This document shows positions 50,543-62,611 of a stretch of 64,000 nt of DNA, in pieces; within the stretch, counting starts at the first letter, position 1; every line of letters begins with the position of its first letter. The stretch lies in assembly GCA_036924285.1 (NCBI GenBank), contig JAYKYS010000005.1, forward strand, positions 20,992,001 through 21,056,000, given 5' to 3'. Origin of the DNA: Asterella californica. Lineage: Eukaryota; Streptophyta; Marchantiopsida; Marchantiales; Aytoniaceae. The notes below the pieces were generated by a model. That model did not search any database. It was not told the DNA's origin and saw only the letters and a program-made list of their open reading frames with translations. The translations under genes were made by a program, and so were the position numbers.

Positions 50543-51834
50543 TGTCGCGCTACTTGGCGGCTACATGTTATATTTCTACTCCGACGCTTGAGTTTAGTAG
50601 TTCTAGAAGTTAGCTTATATTACTTCTAGTCGTTTATGTATATGTTTGACACCTTTGCATACGGTGTTAACACTATTTTGAGTCTTAGTAGGTTGATTAC
50701 CATGTTGATAGGGCTTAAGCTCATGGGTTGTATTTGCGTGTCGCCCATGCACGCTTTCTAGCTGATTTAAGTTATTTTTCGGGGCTGCATGTCGTTTTAA
50801 GTAATTTAAGTTTTACGCTGGCATTCTAGGGGGCTTGACGTGGTAGCCTATGAGTAAAACTAAGTTGCCACGTGGTTTAGGGTACTAAAGGACAACCAAG
50901 TGGAGCTATGAACTCCCATTGGTCCATTTTGTGTTTTGTTAAACTCTAAATTTAGAAACAGAGCTCTAGAGTGGAGTTCGAGCATTTGGTGTGGGATCTT
51001 CGAAATCTGAGAGCACAGGGAGAGAGGTCTCGTCATGCCAAGCACTTCCAGTGAAAATTTCGATCGATTTGAGTCAATAAAGACGGAGTTATGAGCAATT
51101 GAAGTTCGGATTGTGCTAGAATTGAATCATTTTGGTTGGATTTAGGGTTTTCAGTGTCACTCGCAGCAGATTTGAGGAAATTGCTTCAAAACTTCGAGGT
51201 TGTGTTCTCCGCCAGCAGGGCTACGATTTCACAAAAAGTTTCATATCGATTGAGCAACTGAGTAATTAAGGGCGGCCGCTGAAGCTGAGGGGGTCTGAAA
51301 AGCTCTTAATCTAGAGCAGCGACTTCAGAGGAGGAGATCTACAGTTCTGTGTACATTCAGGAGTCCCAACTTCACAGGGATGTTCAGCACCCTGTAGACT
51401 GCAAATCCTGTAAGAAACTTCGAAATTGATTGAGCCAAACTCCTGTTATAGGTTGAAATAGCCAGCTAGGTACCAGAAATTGCCGTAGTTTTCTTGCTCA
51501 AAACTTTTCTGTTCATATCTCCGTGTCAGAATTTGATCTCAGGCTGAAATTTCGTCTGTGAGTTCAGTAGTACCTCATTTGCATGTAGGGGAAGTTTAGA
51601 GGTCTAAACCTTCATAGTTTTCCTCTCCGTGAGTGTCAAAGTTCACCGCCGAATCCTATTACTGCCAGCTAGACCTGAATTTCGCCTTCTGGGTATATTA
51701 CTAGATCTTACACATCTGTGTGAGTGTTTATAGCCCTATTGTGACCTGAAAGCCAACCTCTTGAGTGAACAACCACAGCCAGAAGCCCAGCGCTTTCCTA
51801 GGTAGACGGATTACACTCCGACATACTCTCTTTT
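50543..51834 (+). repeat. Ty3-family LTR, copy B
   Basis: About 1.29 kb starting TGTCGCGCTACTTGGCGGC matches LTR copy A in direct orientation, apart from the 85-bp deletion and about 8 % substitutions in the stretch compared. It is followed by the tRNA-Trp-like primer site at 51,836 and the gag start at 51,901. It serves as 5' LTR of the element that runs off the window, but could also be the 3' LTR of the chimera. Confidence 0.88.
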
Positions 51835-51835
51835 T

Positions 51836-51855
51836 TGGTGAACTCGACGTGAAAC
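51836..51855 (+). other. Primer-binding site (tRNA-Trp-like), copy B
   Basis: This has the same 20 bases as at 47,350, directly 3' of LTR copy B, with 18 of 20 positions matching the recalled plant tRNA-Trp 3' end. Confidence 0.7.
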
Positions 51856-51900
51856 ACCTAGGGTGGGAGTTTTCTTGAGAGTGTTACAAGATCAGATATC

Positions 51901-54900
51901 ATGGGCAACCAAGGATCATCAAGTGGAGGTGCTGTTGCTGCTCAGCAACCTATTCAGTTTGATGCTGCTACGATGAAGATGTTCCAGGCTTTTTCCATGT
52001 TCATGCAGTAGCAGCAGAGCACAGAGAGGAAGGAGGTGTTAGCAACCAAGGCGTTGCAATCTGTGGTGCACCAGATGGACCAGTTCAAGGGTACAGATAT
52101 TTCCAAGTATGTGCGATACTATGCTAGGGAGATGGAGGTGAACAAGGTACCTGAGAAGGAGATGGTGGAGAACTTTGAACTTGCAGTTGTCCCTGAGATT
52201 CGTGGACGTGTGAAGGAGCTCAAGCAGCAGCAAGGACAGAGTTGGGAGAGCTTTATGCGAGCTTTGAAGGATGAGTACTACACTGAAGATTCAGAGAGGG
52301 TGACCAAGAGAACGTTCTTGGAGTGGGTGGTTAAGCCCAACAAAGGTTTGTCTGTAAATGAGTTGTTAAGGGAATATGATCGTCAGTATGCTCAGCTTTC
52401 TAGGACAGAAAAGCTTACATTAGAGGTGGAGAAGACCGAGCTTTTCCTGCAAGCAGCGGACGTGACTATTCAGGAGAAGCTTGAGTTGTTGCTGGAAGAC
52501 AAGAGTGAGGAGAGAGGATTGAAGACTGATTGGAAGGAGGTTGAAGAGGCTGTCTCTTTGCTGACCAAGAGACAGAGAAGAAAGGACAAGGTGGTGGTAA
52601 GTGAAGCAGCACCTCTGAAAATTCCTGTCAAGCAGTTGCCTACTAAGCTTGCTTTGGTAATTGCTAGAGAGGAAGACTCACCGCTTGATTAGTTGATTAA
52701 GGGTATGAAGGAGCTTAAGCTTAAGCTCACTAGGTTAGAAGAGAAGGAGCAAAATGTACAGCCTGCTATGCAGAGACCTCAGATGAGGGAAGGCTTTGTT
52801 CATCGTTGTATATGGTGCGATAGCCTAGACCATGTAAGAAGAGATTGTGGAGAGTTTTCAGATGCATTGAGGAAGGATCTTATCTTCTTCAAAGATGGTA
52901 AGATCCATTTGAGAGAGACTGGGATGATGCTAGGAACCAACTTTGGCAAGGGTGGTATGAAGAGACTTGTGAATGATATATCAGCATCACATGCTGTTTC
53001 TCTTGTGAATGCTGCTAGGTGTGGAGTGAAAGTGGAAATGGAGAGAGAGAAAAGGACTACTGGGTTGTGGTCAGATGTAGTGCGGTCCGTAGCTAGAACA
53101 GAGCTAGACAAGGATGTGCTACGAAGGGTTGGCAACTCAATTAGAGAAACTACAGGATGGAATGACCCTGTGGATACTATGTCAATGCATGCTTATGTTG
53201 CAAGAAGTCAGCATGAAGCTCTACTAGAAGAAAAACGCAGGAGGGAGGATGCATGTGAGGCTTCTACAGCCAAACGACCTGCTACAAGGAGTGAAAGGGC
53301 TAGACCAGATGCAAGGCAGGAGACAACACCTACTCGGGAGGAGACTATGGAAGATCTACCATCTACGACACCAAAGGAGAAGGAGAGAAGCAAGGAGAAG
53401 GGTAAGATGCATGCATACAAACTTCAGTCTGACATTGAGATTGCTACAGACTTGAAGCAGGTGTTAGAGAACCGTATCTTGAATGGGAAAGTTGAGTTTA
53501 CTTTGGGTGAGATTCTTCGGATTGCAAAGCGTGAGTTCCATGAGGTTATTATAGATATCATCAAGAGGAAACGTCAGATTTTGGGTGAAGCAGCTACGCT
53601 TAACGCTCTAGGGACCAAACTGTCAGAAGATGAGGAAGATGAGATTGCTGGTTATTGCTCTCAAGTATCAGAGGGAAGATCAGATCAGCACGTGAGGTTT
53701 GAAGATGAGGTGGAAGCATCGCAGAAGAGCCATTATTCTCACAACCATTGGGCGAGAGCAACCACAGAGACCTTAGTGAAGCTGGGAGATCTAGAGGAAC
53801 CTGTGGTGGCATTGATTGATCATGGCTCAGAGATTAATCTGATGTCTAAGGAGCTGTACAAGCGTGGGAGATGGTCCATAGACACCGACCATGGATGGCT
53901 TATCCGTGCTGCCAACAACCAGCGAGGAGAACTCTATGGTGCTTGCCCCAACATCAAGGTAACTGTGGGTGACATTAGTGATGTTCAGAATTTCTTTGTG
54001 CAAGACATGTCAACCTATCCTATCATTCTAGGGCAGCCTTACATTACTGCTGTTAGAATGGAGACACGAGTTATGGATGACGGTTCAGCCTATGCTAGGA
54101 TACGTAGTAGAGACGGCAAAAGAGCTGTTCAGTTTTTGACCGTTGCTGCAGAACATGAGAGGAATCATGATAGCTTGAGAGACCGTCCACTGCCTAAGAT
54201 TACTCAGGAGTTTAGAGAGTCTAGGGGTTTTGGCAGAGTACCATTGAAGAGCGAGACTTCAACGGTACAGTAGAGCTAGGATTCTCGTCTGATCCAGTAG
54301 AGCAGGAAGCTTTATCCACTAGCTTCTTAGGATTGACGTCATGTGGATCAGTATGTTATAGGAAGGTTGAGAATCTGAAGAGGTTTGAGAGGCAACATGT
54401 GAAGTATGTACAACAGTCTTTGAGAGATAGTGGAGAGTTAGCCGGAGATGAATACATATCTGGAGTGTTTGAAGAGCAATATTTGGTAGATACTATAGGG
54501 GAGTTGAAATCTATAGTAGAAAGTTCTATAGATGATGTAGATAGAGTGGTGAGAGTGAGCTCCAAGGAGCTTTATGATGTAATTGATAAGTTTATAGATC
54601 GGCAAGAGGTGTATGTGGAGACCAAGTACAAGTCAGTGGCAAAGAAAGTCAAACCAGTGGCTTTGCCTTTACCACTCGATTACAATCAGAAGATGGAGCA
54701 AGCTGCACGAGAACCGACGCTCAGAGGACCTAGAAGAATTGGGCACCAGTTCACAGAAACAACACTAAAGGAGCTGAGGATTGGAGGCGATGGATTTCTT
54801 ACTGAGCAAGAGAAGAAGAGCTTCAGGGAGATGCTGTCTAGGCATGGTAAGGCGTTTGCGTTTGAGTCACATGAAGTAGGATGTGTAGATCCAAGTGTAG

Positions 54901-54923
54901 TTGCACCTATGGTAATCTTTACT
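51901..54923 (+). pseudogene. Ty3-type gag and protease (DHGSE family), left part
   Basis: From the ATG at 51901 one frame runs to 54,273 with TAG stops at 52,009 and 52,690. Gag includes RTFLEWVVKPNKGLSVNELL and, near 52,805, a zinc knuckle CIWCDSLDHVRRDC (CX2CX4HX4C). The protease region near 53,810 reads ALIDHGSEINLMS, with DHGSE in place of the usual DTG/DSG, followed by YPIILGQPYI. At about 54,245-54,273 the frame changes: the second frame holds ERDFNGTVELGF and SFLGLTSCGSVCYRKVEN and leads towards RT. The ORF is cut at 54,923 by the chromovirus and resumes at 62,612. Gag coats RNA and the protease matures the polyprotein. The two stops show decay, although the frame change could be original. 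Confidence 0.85.
54919..54923 (+). other. Target-site duplication, left copy
   Basis: TTACT immediately precedes the chromovirus 5' LTR and is repeated at 62,607-62,611 after the 3' LTR. A 5-bp duplication is standard for Ty3/gypsy integration. Confidence 0.9.
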
Positions 54924-56038
54924 TGTCGCGCCCCTCATTCTCAAGATCGGGCGCAGACGCGAACAACAGAACCCTAGCGGACTTGCGCTAGGTTGTGAAC
55001 GCTGCGAGTAGGACTTAACGGCTTGACCGGCAAGTCGGGATCAGATGAACCCTAAGTGGTTCTCTGAACCAAGGTTGGAACCTTGGGTTAGGACATAAGG
55101 GCCTACCCCAAGAGGGCCCCAGACGAACGCTGACCTAAGGGGGCGGGCTGAAACATGAGTCTCAGACATAGGTCTGAGACGTGGGTCCGAGACGTGGGAC
55201 CGAGACGTGGGTCCGAGACGCAGACGAACCACAGGGTTCGACCCTGGGTCTGGACCACAGGTTTTCGGAAAAACTGCTAAGTGTTGGAGCTCCAGGGACG
55301 TTTTAGGTCGTGGACGGAGCTCCACGTAAGATCTCGAGGCGAGTGAGGTATCATTGGAAAGGTCTCGTAGAGAGCTTTCCAGTGATATATAACACTCCTC
55401 GATCTGACCTCCGAGCTGGAAGTTATGGCCGAACCACAATCGGGTTGTGGTATAATTTTTAGGGACCAAAGAGGAGGGCGGGGCCGCCGATCCCCAGAAG
55501 TATATATGAGGGGGGCTCGATGCCTGGGTGGGCCAGGACGAGTCACCCGACCCCAGGGTTCGGCGGGCGGACTCTGGGGGCATGAGGTGATGGTTGAGCC
55601 AGTTCCAAGGCACGTTCCGACCTAGACTTGGACGGCTAGACTTAGGAACGATGTAAGGGCTGGGGCAAGACTAGGGAACGAGTCGGCGGGTTAGACCACC
55701 GTTCGGGAGCCTGGACCCAGACGGACATCACGGGCGGTTGGGCCGCTAGGTGTGCTGGAGGCACCGTTTAGGACCCTGGACTTTATGGGAAGTCCGCCCC
55801 AAGTCATATTGTGACTTGCTCATGTTTGGGACCGACTTAGGCGGATCTAAGTCGGGACTTAGGATTGTTGAGCTTGATGATTAGGGAGACGGTCCGGCTC
55901 CGGTCCGGACCAACCAGAACTAAGGTAAGTGGTGCATGGACGCTAACTTGTGATAGTGTTTGCAGGTTAGTGGTGTAAAGTTTGCGACCTACTGAGTTAG
56001 AGCTTCCGCTGGCGCAACAAGGCGGTAGGTGCGCGAAA
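54924..56038 (+). repeat. Chromovirus 5' LTR (1115 bp)
   Basis: Starts TGTCGCGCCCCTCATTCTC and ends GCGCGAAA, matching the LTR at 61,467. It contains three 13-bp tandem units (GTGGGTCCGAGAC type) at 55,181-55,219, a TATATAT box at 55,501 and a CG-rich block before it. The start has the canonical TG, but the end implied by the duplication is AAA, not CA. Confidence 0.95.
55501..55507 (+). promoter_or_regulatory. Probable TATA box of the chromovirus LTR
   Basis: TATATAT lies in an otherwise GC-rich context in the middle of the LTR, where retrotransposon transcription normally starts. The same box occurs at 62,069-62,075 in the 3' LTR. No start site can be proved from sequence. Confidence 0.55.
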
Positions 56039-56040
56039 AG

Positions 56041-56053
56041 TGGTATCAGAGCC
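56041..56053 (+). other. Primer-binding site for initiator Met-tRNA
   Basis: TGGTATCAGAGCC, two bases after the 5' LTR, is the well-known complement of the plant initiator methionine tRNA 3' end used by many chromoviruses. Confidence 0.92.
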
Positions 56054-56159
56054 AACGCTTCGGTGAGCGAGAACTTGAGGTAGCGGCTGAAGGCTGGACG
56101 CTTGAGGAGGGACGCAAGACACGAAGCGGATCAGCGTTTCTAGGTGAACACTTGGAGCG

Positions 56160-59100
56160 ATGGCCGACGTTGGACAGAGTTCCAGGAGGAAGACCAAGAA
56201 ACGTGGAGCGGCTGACACCGGGACCAGATCGACTCGAGCTAGCCCCGAGGCACAGTCAGGGGACGATAACCGACAACCTTCGCCCCAACGTCAAGGAAGC
56301 CCAGTTCCAGTTGTGGCACCGCTGCAGCAAGATGGAGTCTTGCCAACGGTGCCCAACGATGCAGGCGCGGGAAGTCAAGGAGCCTTGTATGCGGAACTCA
56401 TCAAAATGATGAAGACCATGCAGGAAGGGATGGCCTCAAGGGATAAACGTATCGCTGAGCTTGAGGCAGGCCAAGGAAGTTCCTCGTCTACCAGGAAGCT
56501 TTGTAAGACGAATTTGCCGACTCCGTTTACAGGTATAGGACGGGCTCGCAAGGTTAAGGATTTCTTAACCGAGTTAGACCTATACTTTGAAGCGCATCAG
56601 GCTCAGGAGTCAGACAAAGTGAGAGCGGCGGTTACGTTCTTGAAGGACCATGCGCTTCTCTGGTGGACCGCATACAGGGATGAGCATGCCTTGACCGTCT
56701 CGGCGCTTGGTTGGAAGGAGTTCAAGGAGTTGCTCGTGGGACGATTCACTCCGGAGTATCAGAGGATTCGGGACGGTGTTGAGTTAGTTCGGCTGAAGCA
56801 GACAGGGACCTTAAGTGCTTATGTGCGCGAGTTCAGTGCCAAACTGGATTCGTTCTCCAAGTGGACTGAGGAGACCAAAATATGTATATTCATTGGGGGA
56901 CTCAAGTCCAGCTCAGAGAAGGCTCTCTTTCGGATGCCGGAGCTACCTGCGACAAGTGCCGAACTTTTGAAGCTAGCGGAGCGAATTGGGGACGATGAAG
57001 TCCAGCAACAAAAACCTTTTGAACCTCGCAGCACGGACAAGTTCCAGAAGAAGAACAAGGGCTTCAAGCGACAGTGGGATGGGGGTGAGAAGGATCGGAA
57101 GGATTCTTCTGCCCCGGCAGCAAAGCGGCAGCAAACAGGAGTGAAACCGAAGGGGCAGACACCTCAGAAGGGCAATGGGGCTAAGTTTACTTGCTACAAC
57201 TGTGGCGAGGCGGGTCACATTGCTAAGGGGTGTACAAAACCTAAGGTTAGTAACTGTAGCATGAATGCCTTTGTTGCAAAGGACTTGTTGGAGGGCCAGA
57301 TGACTGTGACCTTGAGAACCACGAAGAAGACGCCGGGATTGATGTATCTACAAGCCAAGGTTGCTAACCGTGATGTTATTTTTCTTGTGGACACAGGAGC
57401 GACTCACTCCTTCATAAGTCCAAAGTTGGTGAAGAAGTTGGGCTTGTCTACCTCCAAGGCAGACAAGCCTATTCAGGTACGCTTTGCCAAGGGCAAGACG
57501 TACCAAACTTCTGAAGTGGCCTTGGACGTACGATTTGTGTGTGGGAAGTTGGAGTTCACAGAGAACTTCACGGTGTGCGAGATGGATGATATCCATGCGG
57601 TTTTGGGGAATACTTTCTTGGACAGGTTTGAAGTGGAACTTAGACGGAAACCTTTAAGGTTAAACGTTAGAGTTAAAGGGCGGAAGCTGGGAGTGAGGCT
57701 GATCCGGAAGGCGCGGAAAATTGATGACTTTGCAGTGAATTTGATCAAAGGCAAACAGATGGACTTCAACGACGGGGTCATGTGTTTGATGCGGGTTGCA
57801 GATTTGATGGCGGGTGACAGACAAGAGGAAACATCAGGAGACGCGACTAAACTTCCGGAGGTGCTTCGCGAAGTGATTAAGGAGTTTGAGGATGTCTTGA
57901 CGGACGAGTTACCTGCTGAGTTACCTCCAAGGCGGGTGGTGGATCACAAGATCGAGGTCTTGCCAGGATCAGAACCACCTTCCAAAGCCCCTTATCGACT
58001 CAATCAGGTGGAACTCCTTGAGTTGAAAAGACAACTCGGCGAGCTATTAGCGCGGGGATATATTCGAACCAGTAAGTCACCTTATGGAGCCCCAGTTCTT
58101 TTTGCAAAGAAGAAGGATGGGAAGTTACGACTCTGCGTAGATTATCGTGCACTCAATAAGGTGACGGTGAAGAATAACTATCCCTTGCCAAGGATAGATG
58201 ACCTCTTTGATAGGTTAGCGGGTGCGAAGTACTTCAGCAGGATAGACTTGAAGTCAGGGTATTACCAGATCCGGATAGCTGACCCAGATGTTGAGAAGAC
58301 CGCTTGTCGAACCAGATACGGATCGTTTGAATTCGTGGTGATGCCATTTGGACTCTGCAATGCCCCTTCGACGTTCACTACATTGATGAACACAATTTTT
58401 CGCGAGGAGATGGATGAGTTTGTCATCGTTTACATCGACGACATCTTGATCTACTCCAAAACCTTGGAGTCGCACGCGGAGCAGCTACGGGTGGTGTTGA
58501 CGAAGCTGCGGGAGCATAAGCTGTTTGCCAACATTGACAAGAGTGAGTTTGGTTTGGAGCGCATTAACTTCTTGGGACATGTAATTAGTGCAGAAGGAGT
58601 CGGCCCGGATATGCAGAAGGTGGATGCGATTGTGACTTGGGAGCCTCCGACTACAGTGAAGGGGATGCGGCGATTCTTAGGATTGGCGCAGTTCTACCGC
58701 AAGTATGTGAAGGGGTTTTCAAAGATCGCGAAGCCGCTGACGGACTGGACGGGTAAAGACGCACAGGTAAGTTGGACCAAGGAGGTGGATGATGCGTTTC
58801 AGACGATCAAAGCTATTTTGTCAAAGGCGCTAGTTTTGAAGCTGCCGGAGTTCGACAAACCATTCGAGGTGCACACGGACGCGAGCGACTATGCGATTGG
58901 CGGAGTGCTGGTGCAAGATGGAAAACCTGTAGCGTACGAAAGCAAGAAGCTATCTGGGACAGAGAGTCGATGGCCGACTCACGAGAAGGAACTGTTTGTG
59001 GTGGTTCATTGCTTGAGGAAATGGCGGCATTACTTGGGACTTCACAAGACCCAAGTGTATACTGATAACATCTCGCTCAAGTACTTTGAAACACAAGATC

Positions 59101-60737
59101 GGGTGACGCCAAAGCAACTACGGTGGCATGATACCTTGGCGCTCATGAATGTGGAATTAATCCACAAAGCGGGAAAGGACAATGTGGTTCCTGACGCCTT
59201 GAGTCGCAAGGAGGAATATCTTCCATCGTCAACACAGATTTTGCGAGCTATGTATCCTAAGGAGTCAGATTTGGAGAGGCGAATACGTGAAGGTTACATG
59301 GGTGATGACCAAGCGAAGGAGTACCTGGAACAACTCAAGCGAGGGGTGAAGTTGCAGAACATGCAGCTAAGACATGGTTTACTCATGTTCAAACAAAGTC
59401 GGGTTTATGTGGGACAAGGAAAACTTAGGACCAAGTTGTTAAAAGAATCTCATGATGTGCCCTTATCAGGCCATAAAGGAGAAAAGTCCACTTTAGCGGT
59501 AATCGCTAAAAAGTTTTATTGGCCCCACATGAAAGACGATGTTTCCCACTTTGTGAAAACATGCGTAACCTGTCAAGCGAATCGTGTTTCTTATGAGAAG
59601 AAACAAGGATTGCTTCATCCTTTGCCGATTCCAGCCAGACCTTGGGAAAGCATTAGCATGGACTTCATTACCTCTCTGCCTGACTCAAATGGATACAACG
59701 CAATTTTTGTGATAGTTGATCGGTTTAGCAAACTAGCGAAGTTTGCTCCGACCTTAGACACTGCAACAGCGTTCACGACTTCTCGGTTGTTCCTAGATAC
59801 TTGGTGGCGTTCACATGGATTACCTCGGAGTATTATTTCAGATAGAGACTCTAAGTTCACAAGTGCCTTTTGGAAACACTTATTCCAAAAATTGGGGACT
59901 AAATTAAAATTTAGTACCGCCTTTCATCCGGAAACAGATGGGCAAACGGAACGAGTTAACTCGGTTCTAAATCAATACTTGAGGAATTATGTGAGCGCGG
60001 ACCAAAGTGATTGGGCGGAGTGGCTCAGTCTTGCGGAGTATTGCTACAATTCCACGAAGCATTCGGCAACCGGTGAATCGCCTTTCTTGCTGGCTTACGG
60101 ACGTGAGCCAGAAGGGCCTCTTGACTTGACTCTTGCAGGGAGCTCTACATCGGCACGACCAAGAACACGGCAAACATCAGCTGAAGAGTTGGTGGCGGCA
60201 ATGCAGCGGCGCGAGGAACAAGTAAAGAAGAACCTCGAGAAGGCGCAGCAAAGATGCACAAAGCAGGTAAACAAGCATCGGCGGCAAGTGAAGTTTCAAG
60301 TGGGCGAACAAGTATGGTTAAGTGCGAAAAACTTCACACTTCCAAAGGAAATATCGGCGAAATTTTCATCGAAGTTTGCAGGACCTTTTGTTGTTGTCAA
60401 GAATCCGCATGAAGATGTCTATACCTTAGACCTTCCTCGCGAGTGGCAGTTGCATCCGACTTTCCATGTTTCTTTATTAAAGAAATACTTCAAGGATGAT
60501 TTGCGGCCGGAGCGCAAACAAGTACTCAGGCCTCAACCTGATGTCGTGCAAGACGAAGCAGAATATGAGGTGGAGTCCATTTTGCGATCTCGGCGTAAAT
60601 CAAACCGGATGGAGTACTTGGTCAAATGGCGGGGTTACCATTTGAAGGAAGCAACTTGGGTGCCAAAGGAAGATCTCGCACATGCGAGCGAAGCATTGGA
60701 CCTCTTCAAGTGGAGACAAGGACAACAAGGGCGTTAG
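56160..60737 (+). CDS. Chromovirus Gag-Pol polyprotein (1525 aa, intact)
   Basis: A single uninterrupted ORF starts at the ATG at 56160, the first in-frame ATG after the primer site. Domains in order: Gag (about residues 130-280, contains [15 protein letters not shown]); CCHC knuckle [14 protein letters not shown] from 345; aspartic protease [11 protein letters not shown] with Asp 411; reverse transcriptase with YIDD from 758; RNase H ([22 protein letters not shown]); integrase zinc finger from about 1098 (HKGEKST, then CVTCQ) and catalytic triad D1168, D1228, E1264 (D-59-D-35-E); and a C-terminal chromodomain at about 1469-1520 ([25 protein letters not shown]). The polyprotein supplies particle, copying and integration functions. 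The chromodomain probably steers insertion to marked chromatin. All catalytic residues checked are present, so the protein may be functional. Confidence 0.97.
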   Translation: MADVGQSSRRKTKKRGAADTGTRSTRASPEAQSGDDNRQPSPQRQGSPVPVVAPLQQDGVLPTVPNDAGAGSQGALYAELIKMMKTMQEGMASRDKRIAELEAGQGSSSSTRKLCKTNLPTPFTGIGRARKVKDFLTELDLYFEAHQAQESDKVRAAVTFLKDHALLWWTAYRDEHALTVSALGWKEFKELLVGRFTPEYQRIRDGVELVRLKQTGTLSAYVREFSAKLDSFSKWTEETKICIFIGGLKSSSEKALFRMPELPATSAELLKLAERIGDDEVQQQKPFEPRSTDKFQKKNKGFKRQWDGGEKDRKDSSAPAAKRQQTGVKPKGQTPQKGNGAKFTCYNCGEAGHIAKGCTKPKVSNCSMNAFVAKDLLEGQMTVTLRTTKKTPGLMYLQAKVANRDVIFLVDTGATHSFISPKLVKKLGLSTSKADKPIQVRFAKGKTYQTSEVALDVRFVCGKLEFTENFTVCEMDDIHAVLGNTFLDRFEVELRRKPLRLNVRVKGRKLGVRLIRKARKIDDFAVNLIKGKQMDFNDGVMCLMRVADLMAGDRQEETSGDATKLPEVLREVIKEFEDVLTDELPAELPPRRVVDHKIEVLPGSEPPSKAPYRLNQVELLELKRQLGELLARGYIRTSKSPYGAPVLFAKKKDGKLRLCVDYRALNKVTVKNNYPLPRIDDLFDRLAGAKYFSRIDLKSGYYQIRIADPDVEKTACRTRYGSFEFVVMPFGLCNAPSTFTTLMNTIFREEMDEFVIVYIDDILIYSKTLESHAEQLRVVLTKLREHKLFANIDKSEFGLERINFLGHVISAEGVGPDMQKVDAIVTWEPPTTVKGMRRFLGLAQFYRKYVKGFSKIAKPLTDWTGKDAQVSWTKEVDDAFQTIKAILSKALVLKLPEFDKPFEVHTDASDYAIGGVLVQDGKPVAYESKKLSGTESRWPTHEKELFVVVHCLRKWRHYLGLHKTQVYTDNISLKYFETQDRVTPKQLRWHDTLALMNVELIHKAGKDNVVPDALSRKEEYLPSSTQILRAMYPKESDLERRIREGYMGDDQAKEYLEQLKRGVKLQNMQLRHGLLMFKQSRVYVGQGKLRTKLLKESHDVPLSGHKGEKSTLAVIAKKFYWPHMKDDVSHFVKTCVTCQANRVSYEKKQGLLHPLPIPARPWESISMDFITSLPDSNGYNAIFVIVDRFSKLAKFAPTLDTATAFTTSRLFLDTWWRSHGLPRSIISDRDSKFTSAFWKHLFQKLGTKLKFSTAFHPETDGQTERVNSVLNQYLRNYVSADQSDWAEWLSLAEYCYNSTKHSATGESPFLLAYGREPEGPLDLTLAGSSTSARPRTRQTSAEELVAAMQRREEQVKKNLEKAQQRCTKQVNKHRRQVKFQVGEQVWLSAKNFTLPKEISAKFSSKFAGPFVVVKNPHEDVYTLDLPREWQLHPTFHVSLLKKYFKDDLRPERKQVLRPQPDVVQDEAEYEVESILRSRRKSNRMEYLVKWRGYHLKEATWVPKEDLAHASEALDLFKWRQGQQGR

Positions 60738-61466
60738 CAAGATGAGGACATCTCCTTCCAGCGAGGGGTGAAGAAACGGCGAACCATACGAGTAGCAACT
60801 TGAGGCGATTTGGGCCGATGGACTTTGTAGCTTTGACTTGTGTTTGGAAATAAAGATTTTGTTTCTTGAAAATTTGTCTAAGTGTATTGGTAGTGCATGG
60901 CTATGACTAGTTCTGATCAGATGCCTAGGATGTTGTCAAGAGGAGGAACGAAGCACACTCAAAGGAAGCAAGCTGGTTTGGATAAGCATCTAAATCAAGA
61001 CTAAGTCTTGATGTCAAGACTTAGGTTTGCCGTAGCGTTGGCAAAGCAAGTATGAACTTTCATACTTGTCTTGGGGCTTGGGGTGATCTTGCTTTGTGGT
61101 TTTCTACAAAGTAAACTTAGTCTCGCGTCTAAGTCAAATCAGGTTGCGACCGGAAAGTGAGTTTCGGGGGACCTCGTAAGTAGGTGTGAATACTTATAGT
61201 TTGCAAGTTAGAGTCTTAAGTAGAATGTTTAGAAGTTGCCAACTAGTTTTGTTTAGGGTAAGCCAAAAAGGTAAGGCTTTTCCCGAGACTAGTTGGAATT
61301 TTCTAAGGGTTCTAGCGACAACTTAAGACTCAAGCCAAGAAGGGAATTGCGGGTTAGCTACCAGAACGCAATTCTGGCGCCAAGGGGTTGGCTACCCATT
61401 TTGAACTTGGTGTTAACTTAAAGGATCATTGTTGATGAGGGCATCAACCTCCAAAGTGGGGGTGAG
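60738..61466 (+). other. Chromovirus 3' non-coding region with polypurine tract
   Basis: 729 bp without an ORF lie between the chromodomain and the 3' LTR. A near-perfect palindrome CTAAGTCTTGA-TG-TCAAGACTTAG is at 61,001-61,024. The polypurine tract AAAGTGGGGGTGAG (61,453-61,466) abuts the 3' LTR and primes plus-strand synthesis. Confidence 0.85.
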
Positions 61467-62606
61467 TGTCGCGCCCCTCATTCTCAAGATCGGGCGCAGA
61501 CGCGAACAACAGAACCCTAGCGGACTTGCGCTAGGTTGTGAACGCTGCGAGTAGGACTTAACGGCTTGACCGGCAAGTCGGGATCAGATGAACCCTAAGT
61601 GGTTCTCTGAACCAAGGTTGGAACCTTGGGTTAGGACATAAGGGCCTACCCCAAGAGGGCCCCATACGAACGCTGACCTAAGGGGGCGAGTCTGAGAACG
61701 GGCTGAAACATGAGTCTCAGACATAGGTCTGAGACGTGGGTCCGAGACGTGGGACCGAGACGTGGGTCCGAGACGTGGGTCCGAGACGCAGACGAACCAC
61801 AGGGTTCGACCCTGGGTCTGGACCACAGGTTTTCGGAAAAACTGCTAAGTGTTGGAGCTCCAGGGACGTTTTAGGTCGTGGACGGAGCTCCACGTAAGAT
61901 CTCGAGGCGAGTGAAGTATCATTGGAAAGGTCTCGTCGAGAGCTTTCCAGTGATATATAACACTCCTCGATCTGACCTCCGAGCTGGAAGTTATGGCCGA
62001 ACCACAATCGGGTTGTGGTATAATTTTCAGGGACCAAAGAGGAGGGCGGGGCCGCCGATCCCCAGAAGTATATATGAGGGGGGCTCGATGCCTGGGTGGG
62101 CCAGGACGAGTCACCCGACCCCAGGGTTCGGCGGGCGGACTCTGGGGGCATGAGGTGATGGCTGAGTCAGTTCCAAGGCACGTTCCGACCTAGACTTGGA
62201 CGGCTAGACTTAGGAACGATGTAAGGGCTGGGGCAAGACTAGGGAACGAGTCGGCGGGTTAGACCACCGTTCGGGAGCCTGGACCCAGACGGACATCACG
62301 GGCGGTTGGGCCGCTAGGTGTGCTGGAGGCACCGTTTAGGACCCTGGACTTTATGGGAAGTCCGCCCCAAGTCATATTGTGACTTGCTCATGTTTGGGAC
62401 CGACTTAGGCGGATCTAAGTCGGGACTTAGGATTGTTGAGCTTGATGATTAGGGAGACGGTCCGGCTCCGGTCCGGACCAACCAGAACTAAGGTAAGTGG
62501 TGCATGGACGCTAACTTGTGATAGTGTTTGCAGGTTAGCGGTGTAAAGTTTGCGACCTACTGAGTTAGAGCTTCCGCTGGCGCAACAAGGCGGTAGGTGC
62601 GCGAAA
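61467..62606 (+). repeat. Chromovirus 3' LTR (1140 bp)
   Basis: Near-identical to the 5' LTR, but with four rather than three 13-bp tandem units (61,736-61,787) and a further 12-bp insertion near 61,690. I noted about seven substitutions by eye. Ends GCGCGAAA followed by TTACT. Confidence 0.95.
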
Positions 62607-62611
62607 TTACT
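62607..62611 (+). other. Target-site duplication, right copy
   Basis: TTACT matches 54,919-54,923 and restores the reading frame of the interrupted host element. Confidence 0.9.

Larger units (their letters stand above)
54924..62606 (+). mobile_element. Ty3/gypsy chromovirus, nearly intact, nested insertion
   Basis: This is a 7.7-kb LTR retrotransposon with 5' LTR 54,924-56,038, Met-tRNA primer site 56,041, gag-pol ORF 56,160-60,737, a 729-bp 3' non-coding region, polypurine tract 61,453-61,466 and 3' LTR 61,467-62,606. It is flanked by the TTACT duplication. It interrupts the coding region of an older DHGSE-type Ty3 element: the host frame before 54,923 continues directly after 62,611. The LTRs differ by only about seven substitutions and two indels, so the insertion is recent and the element might still be active. 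Confidence 0.97.

Noticed and set aside
55041..56055. ORFs inside the chromovirus LTRs, repeated at 61,584-62,620
   Set aside because: Identical ORFs appear in both LTRs because the LTRs are repeats. They overlap promoter features and are not conserved proteins that I recognise.
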